A stretch of DNA of 64,000 nucleotides from Atherinomorus stipes (lineage: Eukaryota > Chordata > Actinopteri > Atheriniformes > Atherinidae), in the NCBI GenBank assembly GCA_023101725.1, contig JALJCO010009114.1, positions 62,001-126,000 on the forward strand, read 5' to 3'. The notes under the pieces are model-generated. The model saw only the letters and a program-made list of their open reading frames with translations, did not search any database and was not told the origin of the DNA. This document shows positions 22,604 through 35,200 of the stretch, piece by piece; position 1 is the stretch's first letter; the number at the start of each line of letters is the position of its first letter. The translations under genes were made by a program, and so were the position numbers.

Positions 22604-24716
22604 GACCATCGAAATGGTTAAGTATCATACCTGATTAAATGATCAGAGTCCACTAGAGTATTTGGAGGATTAATGTGAGCCATTAAGTCATAATATCTGT
22701 CTTTGTCTCGATAATTCTTCTGTCCGCTTGCCCTCGGTCAAACGCACCGCTGGAATCGCCAAGAACTTTTGTGGCACAGGGTCGTTGGAATGACTTCGAC
22801 AGTCATTTACAACACAACAGCAAACCATCGTTAATGTTCATCAGTGGTTGCTAGGCTATTGTCTGTAGTCTGTGGTGTGGACTGTTTGGCACTTGACCCC
22901 TAAAAGGCGATGCGCTCTGTGATGACGTTCTGAAAATACTCTACACAAATGTCTAAGATGCTTGAGTTGCTTTGAGAAAGTTGTTTAAAGACCGCAGGCG
23001 GAGTATTGTGTGTCTGATGGAGATGTGATTAACGTCATGACTGGGCGTGTAACAGACGTTAACTTCTGTGGACACAATAATATTCACCACGGCAGTGGTG
23101 AAGACAGTGGTCTCCCAACAATATGGCCAAGAACATTTTCAAGAACCGTGACAGAAAGTTTTTGGAGGAGTTTACAGAATAACAGATGAAGAAAAAGCAG
23201 GAAAGTTTACCAGGAAATCCTGAAAAAACAAACTTCAACAGAACAACGTGTGGTCAGGGATGGAAAAGCAAAGGCTTCAAGGAGTCAGACAGACTGAGCA
23301 GAATGAATTGGTTCAGGTCAGAGCAAAACGCAACACATTTCTCCCCTACTTCCAGTCACATTGACCTCACACCCTCTCAGACCCACATCATCCCTGTAAC
23401 AGCCCTATAATATCACCCTGTACCTTTCAACATAGCCTGACCAACATCTTCTCCCACATCAGGACATACTGAACCTTTGCAGGTGCAAATGGTAAAAAAA
23501 AAAAAAAAAAAAAAAAAAATCTATGAAACATTGACAAACAAGAAACAATTGTTAATGTTAGCTGCTAAAAATATGGGGAAAAAGAGAGAGTAGTGGCTAA
23601 TAAGAGGAGCTAATGCATGATGTAAGAAGCACAATATGAGCTCTCAATGATTTTATTAACCAGTGTTGCTGCTTCATGAGCACCCAGGTTGACGTCAGCT
23701 GAAAGCATCAGAAGTCACTGATAGTTACCATACTGTAACTACCAGCCGTCATAACTCCCAAGCTTGTTACCATAAACTGGAAACGAGCTTACTGCAGCTT
23801 GGCCGTCCTGCTCCATGCTGAGATGTTTGTCTTTCATTAAACCCTCCATACATGATATGTGGTAGACATAGTCAATCCTGTTAGAGTGAACAGACACATT
23901 CAAGAACTATCCTGATAGAGATGTGTCTTAAACTACTTCAGGAGGATTTAAGTCAACACACGGCAAATACCTTGGTGCTCCACTGTGACATCAGGTGGTT
24001 ATGCAACTTTTACAGGTACGAGCCATGCAGAATGGGGCCAGCTGTCTTACACAACTGAAAAATGACTTTCTTGGTCATTTTTAATGTTACTTTTTAAATA
24101 TATTTAGATTCAACTTTCGACATGACACTGAGATAAGCAGTATCTGTTTTCTGACAGCGTTTTAAAATGACTTTGAGATGAAGGTTGAAATGTAGCTGCA
24201 GTGTCTCTGTGTTTGTTTGACAAAAGCATGTTACACACATTTGATTAAGACCTCAAAAGAAAGCGCTAGAAAGAGAAAGTATACTGTAATACGACTTTAT
24301 TAACAAATCCAACACCTTACGATCATCCGTTTTGCTTGCTTGGGACGTCAATTTGTGCTTCTCTTGCTTGGCTGCCAAAATGAGCAGGCTGCTCCGTTTT
24401 TATAGATTGGCAAGTTGTGAGTACATCACTTCAGAAATGGCCACTCCTATCAGTGAAATTTTTTTAAATTTATATTTTATTGGATTGTGGTCTAATGCTA
24501 ATTTACTCCAATTGGGTAATTTGGCACATTCACTGTCCTTCACTTTTCCTGTAATTAATTTTACACTGATTGTGTTTACCAGAATGAAGATATGCAAAAA
24601 GAAAGAAAAGTGAAATCCTAATTTCATTGTATTTTTTTTTAACATGCCACAGTCCCTTATGCCAGCGTAAGCAGATAATTAAACACATTGGAACTAAAAA
24701 TTGTTTTAATCAAATT
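22604..24716. other. Non-coding stretch with long poly(A)
   Basis: No supported gene. A run of 26 As at 23494-23519 follows C-rich, ACC/CCT-rich sequence. This could be a retrotransposed tail, but no AATAAA lies just upstream and the preceding frames carry many stops. Region 22700-23100 is relatively CpG-rich. The open frames at 23186-23410 and 24332-24645 have no domain. Confidence 0.4.
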
Positions 24717-25193
24717 GTAAAGATACACACAACGGAACTTTTAGCAGTTTTCTCAGTGGCGCGCTCCCTATCAGCGGCTAAACTAGCATCCATCTTGTAT
24801 CGTATCTGTACTGTGATTCACTCCAGCCAGTAAAAGACAGTCTTATCTTGACTTTTGTTCTGTCCCTTCCTCTCTTTCTTTTCCTCTCTTCCTCCAGTAA
24901 TGTGTCCTTGCGTTTCTTTACAGAATCCGACATTATGCGCGTTCAAAACACCCGTGGCGCTGATACCTGGTTCATATCCATCTGCTAGTAAGTGATGCGG
25001 GGTGCAACCAATAGTTGGCTGCAATGTCACAGTCGCGTCCCGGTTGGGAAACTTACATACTGCTGTTTCTGAGCCTCAGGACACCTCTGGGCAGTGACGG
25101 CTCGAAAATGCGCATAGTGAATGTCGGTGTACCATCAAAATGAGTCAAAAACACACATTTTTAAGGTCTATAAGTTACATTGTGTGTCTTTAA
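24717..25193 (-). mobile_element. TTAA-type element, copy B
   Basis: Reverse-oriented partner of copy A at 16464. The right edge has TTAA (25190-25193); the left edge has GTAA, apparently a mutated TTAA. Its ends pair as inverted repeats (AGATACACACAACGGAACTT at the left and, on the complement, AGACACACAATGTAACTTAT at the right). It is 477 bp, lacks the 202-bp insert of copy A and appears to be the more complete version. It contains a short open frame on the minus strand. Confidence 0.85.
24778..24933 (-). other. Basic 51-residue micro-frame inside TTAA element
   Basis: Reading from the ATG whose complement lies at 24931-24933, the frame begins MSDSVKKRKDTLLEEERKRK and continues RGRDRTKVKIRLSFTGW before ending in a stop at 24778-24780. 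Copy A has the same ATG (16927) and the same first 25 codons with only four substitutions, then diverges through a small deletion. The pattern of a very basic segment followed by a tryptophan-containing helix is one I associate with short unnamed frames in fish repeats. I do not know a function, and conservation of the frame could simply reflect young age. Confidence 0.35.
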
Positions 25194-25985
25194 AACCTCA
25201 ACATAGAAAAGGTGTGGAGTCCTAACGATTGATCGTCATATGATATTTTAAAATAAAATGTTCTTCCAGTTAAACAACAAAATTTGGGTATTTTATGCCC
25301 ACCTTATCTACAAACATTAAAGGAGCAATAAGTGATAATTCATCATTTCCAGGTTGAAAAACAATTTGCAATGTGAAGCTCTAGATGTGTAATTTCATCT
25401 TGATCATAGCATGACGTCACACACTCTCTGTGTTGATACCAAGCTTCTTGTTTACACGGATGGTCTGCCCTCATGTGCATATTTGTGCATGTGAAGCTCC
25501 GCCTCCTCCCTGAATTGAGAGTAGGCCAGACACAATTTGCCATTAATTTAGTGCAATATTGTCAGGTGTACTGGCTTGTTGGCAGCCATCGACTACGGGA
25601 GTATACTACTACATAGTACTCCGAGGCAAAAACTTTTTTCTTATTTTCAGTGCCGCTATAAATAAGTTATTTACGCTCATTTGATACAGTGGATATGTGG
25701 ATATGTAGCAGTGGTTATTAAAAAAATGTGAGAGGAAAAGACACCAGATTTCTCAAATTTGTCTAAAAAGAAAAGTTATTAAAAAATCTATGCCCCTTGA
25801 AACAACACAGATGAAATTATCACCAAAAAAGTGACAAAAATGTTCCAAAGAAGGCAAAAGGGTTAAGATTAATTTTAACCCCCAAAATGACAGAAAATGC
25901 AAAGAAACATCTCTCTATAGGTTATTTTTTTGTGAGGACATAAAAAGAGTTTACAGCGGAATTTTAACATTTCGAGCGAAATGCC
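25194..25985. other. Non-coding, no recognised feature
   Basis: AT-rich with no supported exon. The 66-aa minus-strand frame at 25343-25543 has no domain. Confidence 0.4.
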
Positions 25986-26636
25986 TTAAAGCTAGGTTTG
26001 GCAATGTTGGAAAAATGGTTCGAACAAACAACATTTAAAAAAAACACACCACCCGAAACCAGACTTACAGAGCGCAGGGACGTGTGCGCCGATGTTTTAC
26101 GAACAGGTTAACTGATAACAGCCGAGTGGATAGCTCGGTAGCTTACAAGTAAACAGCTGACCAACCACGTTTCTAAAAACTTAAATCCACTCACCTCCAA
26201 CTCTTTCTACAGTGTAAAAAGTCAGCACTGCAAATGTCAGCACCTCCAAGACTTAATCCTTATCTGTTGTTTTGTTTTGTTGTTTTGTTTGTTTTTTTTG
26301 GCGCAGCAGCAGTTAGCAGTCCGTTAGCTATATATGTTTACAGTGAGCGGCGCACGGGGGGGTTACATGGGGGAAGGTGAGAGGGGAGGGACAGAGACGA
26401 GACATAAAGGCATTGATTCGTTCTTTCTATATGTTGTGAATGACCAATTCCTGCCTTTTGGTGCGAATGGCAGGGGTTGGTCAAAGTTTTTACAGACCTG
26501 CAGCTCTCACAGGTCTGACTTTTTTCCTTCCTTTTTATGAATAAATGATGTATTGACTACTGTCAGGATGGAAGGACCATTTCATCCAGTATAAAAAAAG
26601 AAAGTGTTTCAGAGCGATTATCAACTCTGGCTTTAA
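25986..26636. mobile_element. TTAA-flanked element (AGCYAGRGTTGRYAAT ends)
   Basis: TTAA at 25986-25989 and 26633-26636. The left end reads AGCTAGGTTTGGCAATGTTG; the complement of the right end reads AGCCAGAGTTGATAATCGCT. The 651-bp element has a GC-rich central part (around 26100 and 26340-26400) and a TTGTTTTGTTTTG simple-repeat patch at 26262-26300. No transposase frame. It resembles a known fish TTAA MITE family by its ends. Confidence 0.75.
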
Positions 26637-29411
26637 CATTAAAGTCAGTGTAGTAAAGAAAAAATCACTTTCAGTATGTCAAACTAATGTGCCTGTCTAG
26701 CCATCATTAAAAAGGAACAGGGAACATGATGTATGTAAAATCTCCAAGAACATCTTCCAGCCTCTCTGCCATCTTCAATTAAACATGATAATTTTCATGT
26801 CATTTCACAATGGCCTCCACCAGCGCAGTATAAGAAAACAAACTTCCCTTCACTTTAAGTGTCTGTCCAATGTGCTTCAATGTGTGTGGACCAATACTGC
26901 CTTATCAGTTCATTTAACCATAGCCAACATTCCTTCGGGGAACTTTGAGCAATAACACGCCTTGTAAAACTGTTGGACCTTATATCCCTCCACTTAAGCC
27001 TCGGAAGGGCTCTTTAATTAATGGTCCTTTTGTGATCAAAGGGAAACTGGGTGGATGTGAAGCTTCGCCTGGCTAATAACACCCAAATCACTGTGTCTCT
27101 TCTGCATGAAGTCAACGACTACGATAGTGCTGGCTTTGTTTTCCATTTTCTACTTTAGGTCTGTGATGTGATAGAGGAATTAGCACACACATACACACAC
27201 AGAACAAAGCAGGGGTTTTTTTTTGCATGCCAGTCACATGCAGGAATGTTTTTAGTATCTGGATAATGCATTTATGCTAATAACATGTTTTTATCTCTGT
27301 TGTTCCCTTATGGATAAACAGTGTAATTCAGGCTGTTGCACATCAGCAGTGAACACTGAAGCTTCCAATCTGCCATTAGTCAGCCATAATTGTAGCCAGC
27401 ATCAAATTGGAAGGATGTGATTTGTCTTTTCTGTCTTTTTTTTTTAATTATGGCAACAAGAAGCTTTGGATTCTTGTGCTGCTTTCTCCACGTGTCCCTG
27501 ACACTGAAAACATCTGTTCCTGCTACTGTTTTCTTTTATTTTCTTATTTTAAAAGAATAAATTTGATATTGGTTTGCAGACAGCAATTCTTTTGTACATC
27601 AGCTAATACATTTTCAACTGATTGGAGCAACGTTGTGGCGCAGTGACTGCATCCCCACTGTTTTGTATCGTAGATCTCCCCATACGTTACGGCTTTCCCA
27701 CAACGCAGGATTTCTGTGTTGTTTACTGTGTCCAGATCCAAATGTACAAATCAGTTCCCCTCAGGAAAAGTTGCTTGAGGGAAAACTGCCTCCTGGGGAT
27801 GTACACAGTTGCTATTCCTGTCTGTCATGTGAGATTAAAATCGGCTGTACCTTGTTTACAGCTCTGTCAGAAATGCAGCTGCTGCACCGCCTCTTCTCTG
27901 AAAATATTTCCTGAAAGGGTCTGAATAAGAGTGGAGTTAATCAAAGCTGGCGATGTGTTGTGCTCGTGTGTCTGCATGTTTGAGTAATCTGATGACAATC
28001 CTGAATGGCTGCAGAAAAATGAGCTTTTTACATTGTTTGCCTTTGAGCAATTTAGTGTCAATTGTTTATGCATCTCCTTTCAGAGGGAGACGGGAACAGA
28101 TGGACAGCTAAAGATGACTTGTTTTGAATATAAGAGAAATAATCAACATGTTTCCATCATATTAAAAGGACAGGATAGGACACATGGGTTGTAAAGGCTG
28201 TTTTTTTTTATTTTCTATAAAAAGAATTACAACCTGCTTGCCATCTCATCTCAACATTTATTAGAGTAAGCCCACATCCTCATATATGTATGAAAACAGC
28301 TGGCCTCCCCCCCATATTATATTTGGCTGTGTTTTCCTCTGGATGCAGTGATCGTATGCCTCTGCCAGCTCCCATCACTCATATATTGTCTTGACTTTGA
28401 AGGCAAGCTGTCATGCATGTTTGATCACAGGCAAAACCAGACACTCAGAAGTTCTACAATCCTGGCAGATGAGAGCCGTGCATTTTCTACAGCACTGTGC
28501 CGCATCTCTGCCTTAAAAAAATGTTGATCTAACGCCATTTCTTTACTTGCATGAAATATTTGCTCATGACCAATCACACTTTGAGAAACAGGCTGAGAAT
28601 AGAAGGGCTCCACCTCAACATCTGTTCCCTCCGTCTGAGTGTTCCCTGGAGATCTGAGCGACTGGATCTCTTTCTGCTCCCCTCCTTTCACCCATCCTCC
28701 CCACTATTTACTTTAAGGGCACTCTGAAAAAGCAGGTTGTCCTGGTAACAAGTGTGAAAAAAAAAAAAAAAAAATCAATGACAGAAGAAAATACTTCCCA
28801 ACCATATTTGATGGAACCCCTAAATGTATGTCCCAAAGCATATCACGTTATCATCACAGTCGGCTCCACAACAGCATTCAATCAATGAACTATTCTGACT
28901 GAAACACCAGCAGATTCTTATGGAAGTCTACAGTCACATTTTATTTTGCAAGCTGACGTCATGTGAAGAAACTTTCCAAACAAAAACTAAACAGAGATAA
29001 AATCAATACTTGATATTCCATGAGAGCCGTGTGCACACTTGGGTAAACTTTATCAATTACTGTAAAATGTCCTTATCCTGTTTGTGATCCACTCTTTAGA
29101 TATATCTAATGATAATTTCCCTGCAGCAAAACAGTAAATGTGAGCTGCGAGACCTCAGCTCTTTTATTATTCAGTCTCCAAACCTTTCTGTAACTTTTCG
29201 GATCGCTGTAGCAGCAGAACTGGAGTCTCCAGTCTTCTTTTTATTTTCTGCAACACCTCCTGGGGGATTCCCAGCAGTGCCCACACAAACAGAGATATAA
29301 TCCCTCCTGCATGTTCTGGTTGGCCTCAAGACCTTTGCTCAGCTGCCCATACCCAGTGAACTTTTAAAGGATGCTACATAGGAGGCATCCTCATCAGTCG
29401 CCTAAAACACC
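26637..29411. other. Repeat-poor non-coding stretch
   Basis: The longest quiet part of the left half. Overlapping open frames at 27407-27924 on both strands show no domain and no coding-like third-position bias that I can see by eye. Poly(A) of about 17 sits near 28757-28773. Candidate for single-copy or conserved non-coding sequence. Confidence 0.4.
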
Positions 29412-30147
29412 TTAAAGGAATAGTACACCATAAGAATGATGTGTTCATGTTCTACTCACCCTCATGCTGAGCAAGACTCTGGAGAACTTTTTTAATATCT
29501 CAAATGCAGCGGGAGATCAGACGTTTTTGTGTTTCCTCAACTTTCATATAATGGAGTTCACCGACGACTGAACCAAAAAGGTCCATAAAAGTCCACAAAA
29601 ACTTGTTAATATTCCTCCATACTGCTCGTCCAAAGTAATCCAAGTGTCCTGAGTGGCTAGCGTCCATAATTTACTCCAAACGACATCATTTAGTATATTT
29701 TTATAGGTTAAACAGTGCTACATCTAGCTGCCGCAAAGCGCGCCCTTGTGAGTTCACGACACCATGGAAGCCTTTGCTTTTTTTCTTTGTTTTAAATCAA
29801 TAGCCAATCCCTCTTGTGTTTGTCTGCTGCTCGTTTGCTCACAATGTCAACAGGAAATTTCTTCTTCTATGCTTGCATGATCGGCAGAGTAGGCGCTGGA
29901 CACAGAGGCTTCTGTAGTGTTGTGAACGTGCACGAATGTGCAAATAGAAACTTCAATGTGGTACTGTTAAGGCTATAAAAACAGACTAAAGGATGTTGTT
30001 ATATATATATTATATGAAAGTTGGGGGAAAACTTGTCCGATCTGCGGGTGCATTTGAGATATTAAAAAATTGCTCCAAAGTCTTGCTCAGCATGAGGGTG
30101 AGTAGAAAACGAATGCACATCATTCTGTGGGTGTAACATTCCTTTAA
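29412..30147. mobile_element. Foldback TTAA element, copy 1 (family of 37922)
   Basis: TTAA at both edges. The left end is AGGAATAGTACACCATAAGA and the complement of the right end is AGGAATGTTACACCCACAGA. Arms of about 140 bp share CTACTCACCCTCATGCTGAG and AATATCTCAAATGC. The interior (TCCATAATTTACTCC, TAGTATATTTTTA, AAATTTCTTCTTCTATGCTT) is shared with the element at 37922. The end motif AGGAATAGTTCACCC resembles the fish 'Angel' palindromic elements as I remember them, which should be verified. There is no transposase. Confidence 0.85.
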
Positions 30148-30479
30148 CTGGTTCTCCTCAACGTAGAGCGTAGATATAGCTTTCTGAATCCCAGGAGTAA
30201 ATGCACCTGACCCAAGGTCTATGATAAGCATTCCAGTGGCACACATTGACTCACAATCTGCTCAAGTTAGCAGGCTCCTTTTAACCCCTCAAAGGTGCCA
30301 GAAGTAGTTTTTTTTTCTTTTAAAGCCAATACATGACCTCCCAAAGCCTCTAACACAAGGTGTTATTGATCTTTATTGCAATTGGTTATCCCTGTGAGAC
30401 CTTAGCAGCGTTTAGCTCTTTACAGCAAAGTCCTCAGCATCACAAGAGGATGCCAGTCCTCCTGGCTCATCAGTGCAAG

Positions 30480-31500
30480 GTTTTGATACTTTTGAATTTT
30501 TAATAAGTTTCAGTTTTTATTTAGTTTTGACTTTTTGTTTTTCCAATTCAGTTTTTAGTTAGTTTTTTGAGCAGGTTTGCCAGTTTTTAGTCATTTTTAT
30601 TTTTTTTAAAATGCATGCTGCCTTCATGTGGTATCGTATTTATGGGAAATACCAAAGTTCGACATCAAAATTGCACTTGAACACCCACTTATGTTGTAAT
30701 TTCCTCTGGAAAGCTGGAAAAAATTTATGATGCCTGAGTTGCTGAGATGAGGTCAACTTTGACCTTTCAACATGGCGGAGAGCAAAGAAAACATCCTGAA
30801 TGGGATCTATTTCATTATGTTTAAATTTTTCTGTGGCTGTTATTTGGTTAGTTAGTCTCCATAATTCTGTGACATACTGAACTTTAAAAACATCACCAAT
30901 TAAACTTAGTTTTGTTTGTAAAGATACAGTTATTGTTTTGGTTTACTTCCTCAGAGCAAATTCTAACTAGCAGCTAGCTAGCTATTCAGTCGAAGATGGC
31001 CTCCAGTGTTTCACTTCATTATGACAATAAATCACTTGAACACAACGCACTGCTAATTTCCACTTAACAAGTGGAAAGGATCATCTTTCCCATACCACAT
31101 GAAGGCAGCATTAGTTTTAGTTTAGTTTTTATTAGTTTCAGTGTTAGTTTTAGTTAGTTTTTTTTTTTTTTGTAAATTATAGGTATTTGTCTGGTGTGAC
31201 TTTCAAAATCATCAGAAAGTCACTCAGAGTAAAACCAGTAGAGAAAAGCAAATAAATTAAATAGAAATAGGTGTCATGTCAATGCAAAAGGCTAATGCAT
31301 TAAATAAATTTACAAACTAATGATGTTTTTGCAACAATTTTAGTTAATTTTGTAAAGACACAATACAGTTTCAGTTATTGTTTTCTTTAAAAAAAAAAGT
31401 CATTTTTGTTTTTATTTCAGTTAACGAAAATGTTTTTTCAGTTTTTGTTTTTGTCTTTTTTTTTTGTTAGTTTAAGTTAAGAATAATAACCTTGTATCAG
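30480..31500. repeat. TTAGTTTT-rich dispersed repeat, split by a MITE
   Basis: Both flanks (30480-30610 and 31111-31490) are made of TTAGTTTT, AGTTTCAGTTTT and GTTAACGAAAATG motifs. Such T-rich tracts ending in AACGAAAAT...AATAACCTTG form a common fish dispersed repeat. A separate element with inverted ends at 30616-31110 interrupts it. Ends are indistinct because the repeat is low-complexity. Confidence 0.6.
30616..31110. mobile_element. MITE with TGCTGCCTTCATGTGGTA ends
   Basis: The left end TGCTGCCTTCATGTGGTA and the complement of the right end are identical over 18 bases. After a short gap both continue with TATGGGAAA. The 495-bp element has an AT-rich core and no coding frame. Target duplication is obscured by the low-complexity host repeat, so the superfamily is unresolved (hAT plausible). 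Confidence 0.75.
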
Positions 31501-32589
31501 TGCCCCACGAGCAACGAAGTCGCACCAAGACTTTTTAATATGTTACAGGCATAACTGGACATGTCTTGGGCTGACTGAAGTCAGCTGACAGACTGCTGAT
31601 GGACAGGTGGGAACTTGCTTATGATAAATCATAATGGAGCACCTTTTTCAAACAATTTATTGAGCAACAAATGTCCTTGAATACACAGCTATGCACCCTC
31701 TGTTTTCAAACATTTTAACGTCGCCCTGCCAGAAGTCAACACAGCAGTCGCATTCAGAGAGCATTCTAAATAAGATTTCCAGACTGTCAACCCATGTCTT
31801 ATTGACTGTCTGATTTCTCTGATGTGAGCCTGTGAAAAATACAATATCAGACTCTCCATAGACACAATAAGTCTGTTTAATGCCCAAAGATAACACAGGC
31901 ATCAGTGGAGGAGGACGTGCTCTTGGAGGGTCTATTTTCATTTGACACAGTTTAAGTGTGGAATTGGCAAGGTATTTTTCTGAAATATTAAGTGTTATAC
32001 GTTTGGCTTCCGAGCAGACAAAACCACTCTGTGTCAAACTGGTGTTAATGGGGTAGAACAGGAACGCTCAAGCAGATGTGTATGTCGGTCTGTTTGAGTG
32101 GTTTCAGATTAACAAGGGGAGAGAATTTAATATAATTTCATTTAAGAAGTAAAATTTAATGTAGCTATTTTGATGTTAATTGAATAAGAATTAGCTCCAA
32201 ACTTTTTAGAGATTATCTTTGAAGCTTTTTTATCGTGCAAGAAATAAATGCAGAATGCATGGAATGACTGTGAGCTACTGTAAAATCTAAATTAATTGTA
32301 GAGTAAGAGCTTAACTGCTTTTGGTCATTCCTATGTTCTTGCTATTGATCCCCTAAAGCATAAGCATAATGATTTTACTTCACAATCACAAGTTATTAGC
32401 ACCACGAGCACCATTTTTTGCTGTTTGCTAGGCACTCGGTCTCACTTCCAGAGAGTCAAGAGATGAAGATTTTTTTTTTTTTTTTTAGGTGCTTGTTTCT
32501 TTCATTTCCTTAGGGCAGTTGTTAATGCAGAACCATGTCAGGTGAAGGTGGGGGGTTATTTTTAAAAGGCTTGGTTTGTTTAATTGGGT
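31501..32589. other. Non-coding stretch
   Basis: Contains a 126-aa minus-strand open frame (31657-32037). It has no recognisable domain, no splice context that I can argue for, and ordinary composition. A T tract lies at 32470-32486. No gene supported. Confidence 0.4.
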
Positions 32590-33170
32590 GCAGTGTGAAA
32601 GCAAACGTGCTTCTTCAGGGGTGGCCTGAGGGGGGTGGACCTTGAGTTTGGGCTCTCCTGCTGCACTCTCTGCCTTTCCCCAACACCCCCTTTTTGGTAT
32701 GTGGTGGGTGGGTGGCAGCTGCTGTGTGCCCTGGTTGTGAGCATGACTGCACCCGGTTTGTCCTGTGGGGGTTCCCAGGGAACGGGGTTTCCTACTGCCA
32801 CCAGCTACTCACCTTCCAGAGGAAAGTTCATGTCCTTCTGGATAAAAATCCCCTGAGCCTTCTCTCTCTCATACACATGTGGGGTTTTAGGGAGCATGAA
32901 CGGCATGCAGGGCGTGGTGGAGGGGGCCATCTAAGTGGTCTTGTTTGCTACACCTGGGACACTTGCTCCTCAGTTTCTTCTCAGCGTCTTTGTCTTCTTT
33001 AGGTGCTCCTAATGATTATGATTCCCTGCAAAGGCCGTAGGATGCTTTCTGTTGTACTTCTGTACAGGTGTAACAGTTGGTTGTCTGGTTTACCTTCCTA
33101 TTGTCCCTTCATTTCTGTTCACACTTTGTTTTTCCTTCCCCTCTATCAGGTCCGGTAATATTAGGTAAAT
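32590..33170 (+). repeat. GC-richer dispersed repeat (related to 42110)
   Basis: The part around 32860-32970 is homologous to 42140-42240. Both contain GGAGCAT or GAGCAT, then GGGGCCATCTAAGTGG and TTTGCTRCACC, then CTCAGTTT or CTCAAGTT. Composition is richer in G and C than the neighbours. The open frames here overlap in several phases and look accidental. The family is unknown to me; an untranslated or 3' portion of a retroelement is one possibility. Confidence 0.55.
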
Positions 33171-33176
33171 TTTAAA

Positions 33177-33684
33177 ATAAAAGCACTCGGAGAGCGCAGA
33201 CCTCCCCCAAGCAGCTCATGTCCTCATATTGTGATTCGCAACAAAAACTTATCGTCCTGCATTCATCTTCATTTGTTACCTTTCAGCATTGAAAATTCCA
33301 ACAACTCCCTTACTTTTCTGTGTCCGGGATCATAGTTTCCGGAATTTTCTCTGGATCCGGATAAACTTTCGAAACATTATAGAAATCATTGAGATCCTTT
33401 CTTGCATTTTTTTTTACCAAACACTTGGTCCATTTGTATGGAGTTAGATGCAAAATTTCCAAAATTTGGCCAATCTCACAATGATCAAGAATCCTTCAAA
33501 AATTTCCTGGATCCAGAAGGTGATCCGGATCACCACCAAAATTTAATCGGTTCGTCCTTGGGTGGAGTCACACAACTGGTGAAAATTCCAGGTCAATCCA
33601 TTCAGAACTTTTTATGTAAAGTTGCTGACAGACAGGCAAACAAACCAATGCTACCAAAAACATAACCTCCTTGGTGGAGGTAAC
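33177..33684. mobile_element. Dispersed repeat with ACCTCC...GGAGGT ends, copy 1
   Basis: Runs from AAAAGCACTCGGAGAGCGCA through TTTTCTCTGGATCCGGATA, GATCCGGATCACCACC and GACAGACAGGCAAACAAACC to AACCTCCTTGGTGGAGGTAA. This order is a widely dispersed animal and fish repeat that I recognise, although I am unsure of its class. A second copy lies at 49504-50682 and is split there by an insertion. A 15-bp pairing of TCCTTGG...CCAAGGA type motifs occurs at the right end. Confidence 0.75.
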
Positions 33685-35090
33685 AAACACTTTAAATAAA
33701 CAGACACGTTACATAAATGAGAGGGATCGGGTGGTTTCTACCCTAATTTTCTTCATGAGGGTCATTTGCACTTAAAATTCTATCAATCAGCCGCATCTTT
33801 GTTTAAGCCCCAGCGTTGATAGTGTGTGACAAAAGCAGCGGTTTAGCCTGGAAATTACGGTAGTTCACATTAATGTTGCTCAGAAACTTTGCTGTATTTC
33901 AGACAGCTGCTGCTGTAGCTGGACCATTCAGATGTTACAGGAAAGATGTTGCATTGCTCTGAGGATAAACAAAGGGGTAGTAAAATAAAGGTAATTTTTT
34001 TTTTTCCATCACGGAAACAGCAGGATTTTTCAAAGATTGCTTTCAATCTGCTGATTTCCTCTGCAACAATTTACTTTTGCAGGCAAAAACCTAAGGCAGA
34101 AGATAAAACACAGTAACTGGTTTGTACTGAACAGTGAGCTCAAAGAATGCAAACATGAGCCTGTTTTGATGAAAGGATAATGAACAGACCAGTAACTAGG
34201 CAATTCCATGCTTACAAAGACTTTTTTTCTTTCTCTAAAATGTGCTTTGTAGATCCCAGCCCAGCTGTGTGTACTGGTGTGTATGTAGTAATATACACTA
34301 AATGGGCAGTAAGATTACTTAATAAGCATAATTCTTATTTTGTTCATGGATGTGCATTTCATTAACAGACCTTTAATATTCCTTAGATGAACAAAGATTT
34401 ACACATCCACGCTCGAAATGGAGCAGGATAAAGAAAATCGTACATTTTCTGCCCCCTTTTAAATAATAACAGTCTTAATGGTTAGTTATACACAGCTAAC
34501 TGTAGTCATACTGTATTAATTCCAGTAAGCCAAACGAAAATACCTCCAAAGATGCTACCAAATGAATAAATGACTAAATGCAGAACTCTATTTGTAGGAA
34601 ATACAAAGGTGACAAAACAAATATATACCTTGAAATTTTGCAAATTACCATACCAGACCAAAATAAGTAAATAAATATGTTACAAGATGCAAAACAAATA
34701 CCAAGCAGAGTATGAAAGCTCAGAACTGTTCATATGATCTCATTTTTCTCTCTTAAGAATACTAATACAGTATAGTAAATGTTATAATATAATACAGTCT
34801 GTGTTCTGCGTACTTGTCAAGTACTTCAAGAGAAAGAAGAAAAAATGACACTGTATACAATTGTGCTTGAAAGTTAACCCACACCCACCCCCCTACCCCC
34901 ATAAAACATGGGGGAAAAAAATCAGCCAGTTAAATAAATTGAAATTGACTAAATTAATAATATGTGAACATTTCATGAAAATCCTGACACTAAGTTTGAA
35001 TTATGGCTAAACAGAAATAGCAAACAAGCAGAGCTCCAATTTGTTTGGGACAGTTTTGTTTGTTGTTTTAATGTTTTTAATTATTTTTTA
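33685..35090. other. Non-coding, AT-rich
   Basis: Nothing supported beyond short simple repeats. No coding frame with a domain. Confidence 0.4.
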
Positions 35091-35094
35091 AGCC

Positions 35095-35200
35095 AGTCAG
35101 TCAGTCAGTCATTTTCTGTACCAGTTCAGGGTTGCGGGGGTTGCTGGAGCCCATCCCAGTTATTATCAGGCGAGAGGCGGGGTACACCCTGGACAGGCCA
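35095..35200 (-). repeat. Terminal fragment of GGCAGCACGGTG-type repeat
   Basis: A (CAGT)n patch at 35096-35110 is followed by GGGTTGCGGGGGTTGCTGGA and GCGAGAGGCGGGGTACACCC. On the complement this is the usual far end of the repeat at 13778 (GGGTGTACCCCGCCTCTCGC). Only the terminus remains. Confidence 0.75.

Noticed and set aside
23186..23520. Processed pseudogene with poly(A) tail
   Set aside because: The A26 tract is suggestive, but the upstream frames have many stops, no protein is recognisable, and no flanking duplication was found.
31657..32037. 126-aa open frame on the minus strand
   Set aside because: No domain and no coding-like context. A frame of this length is expected by chance in 64 kb.
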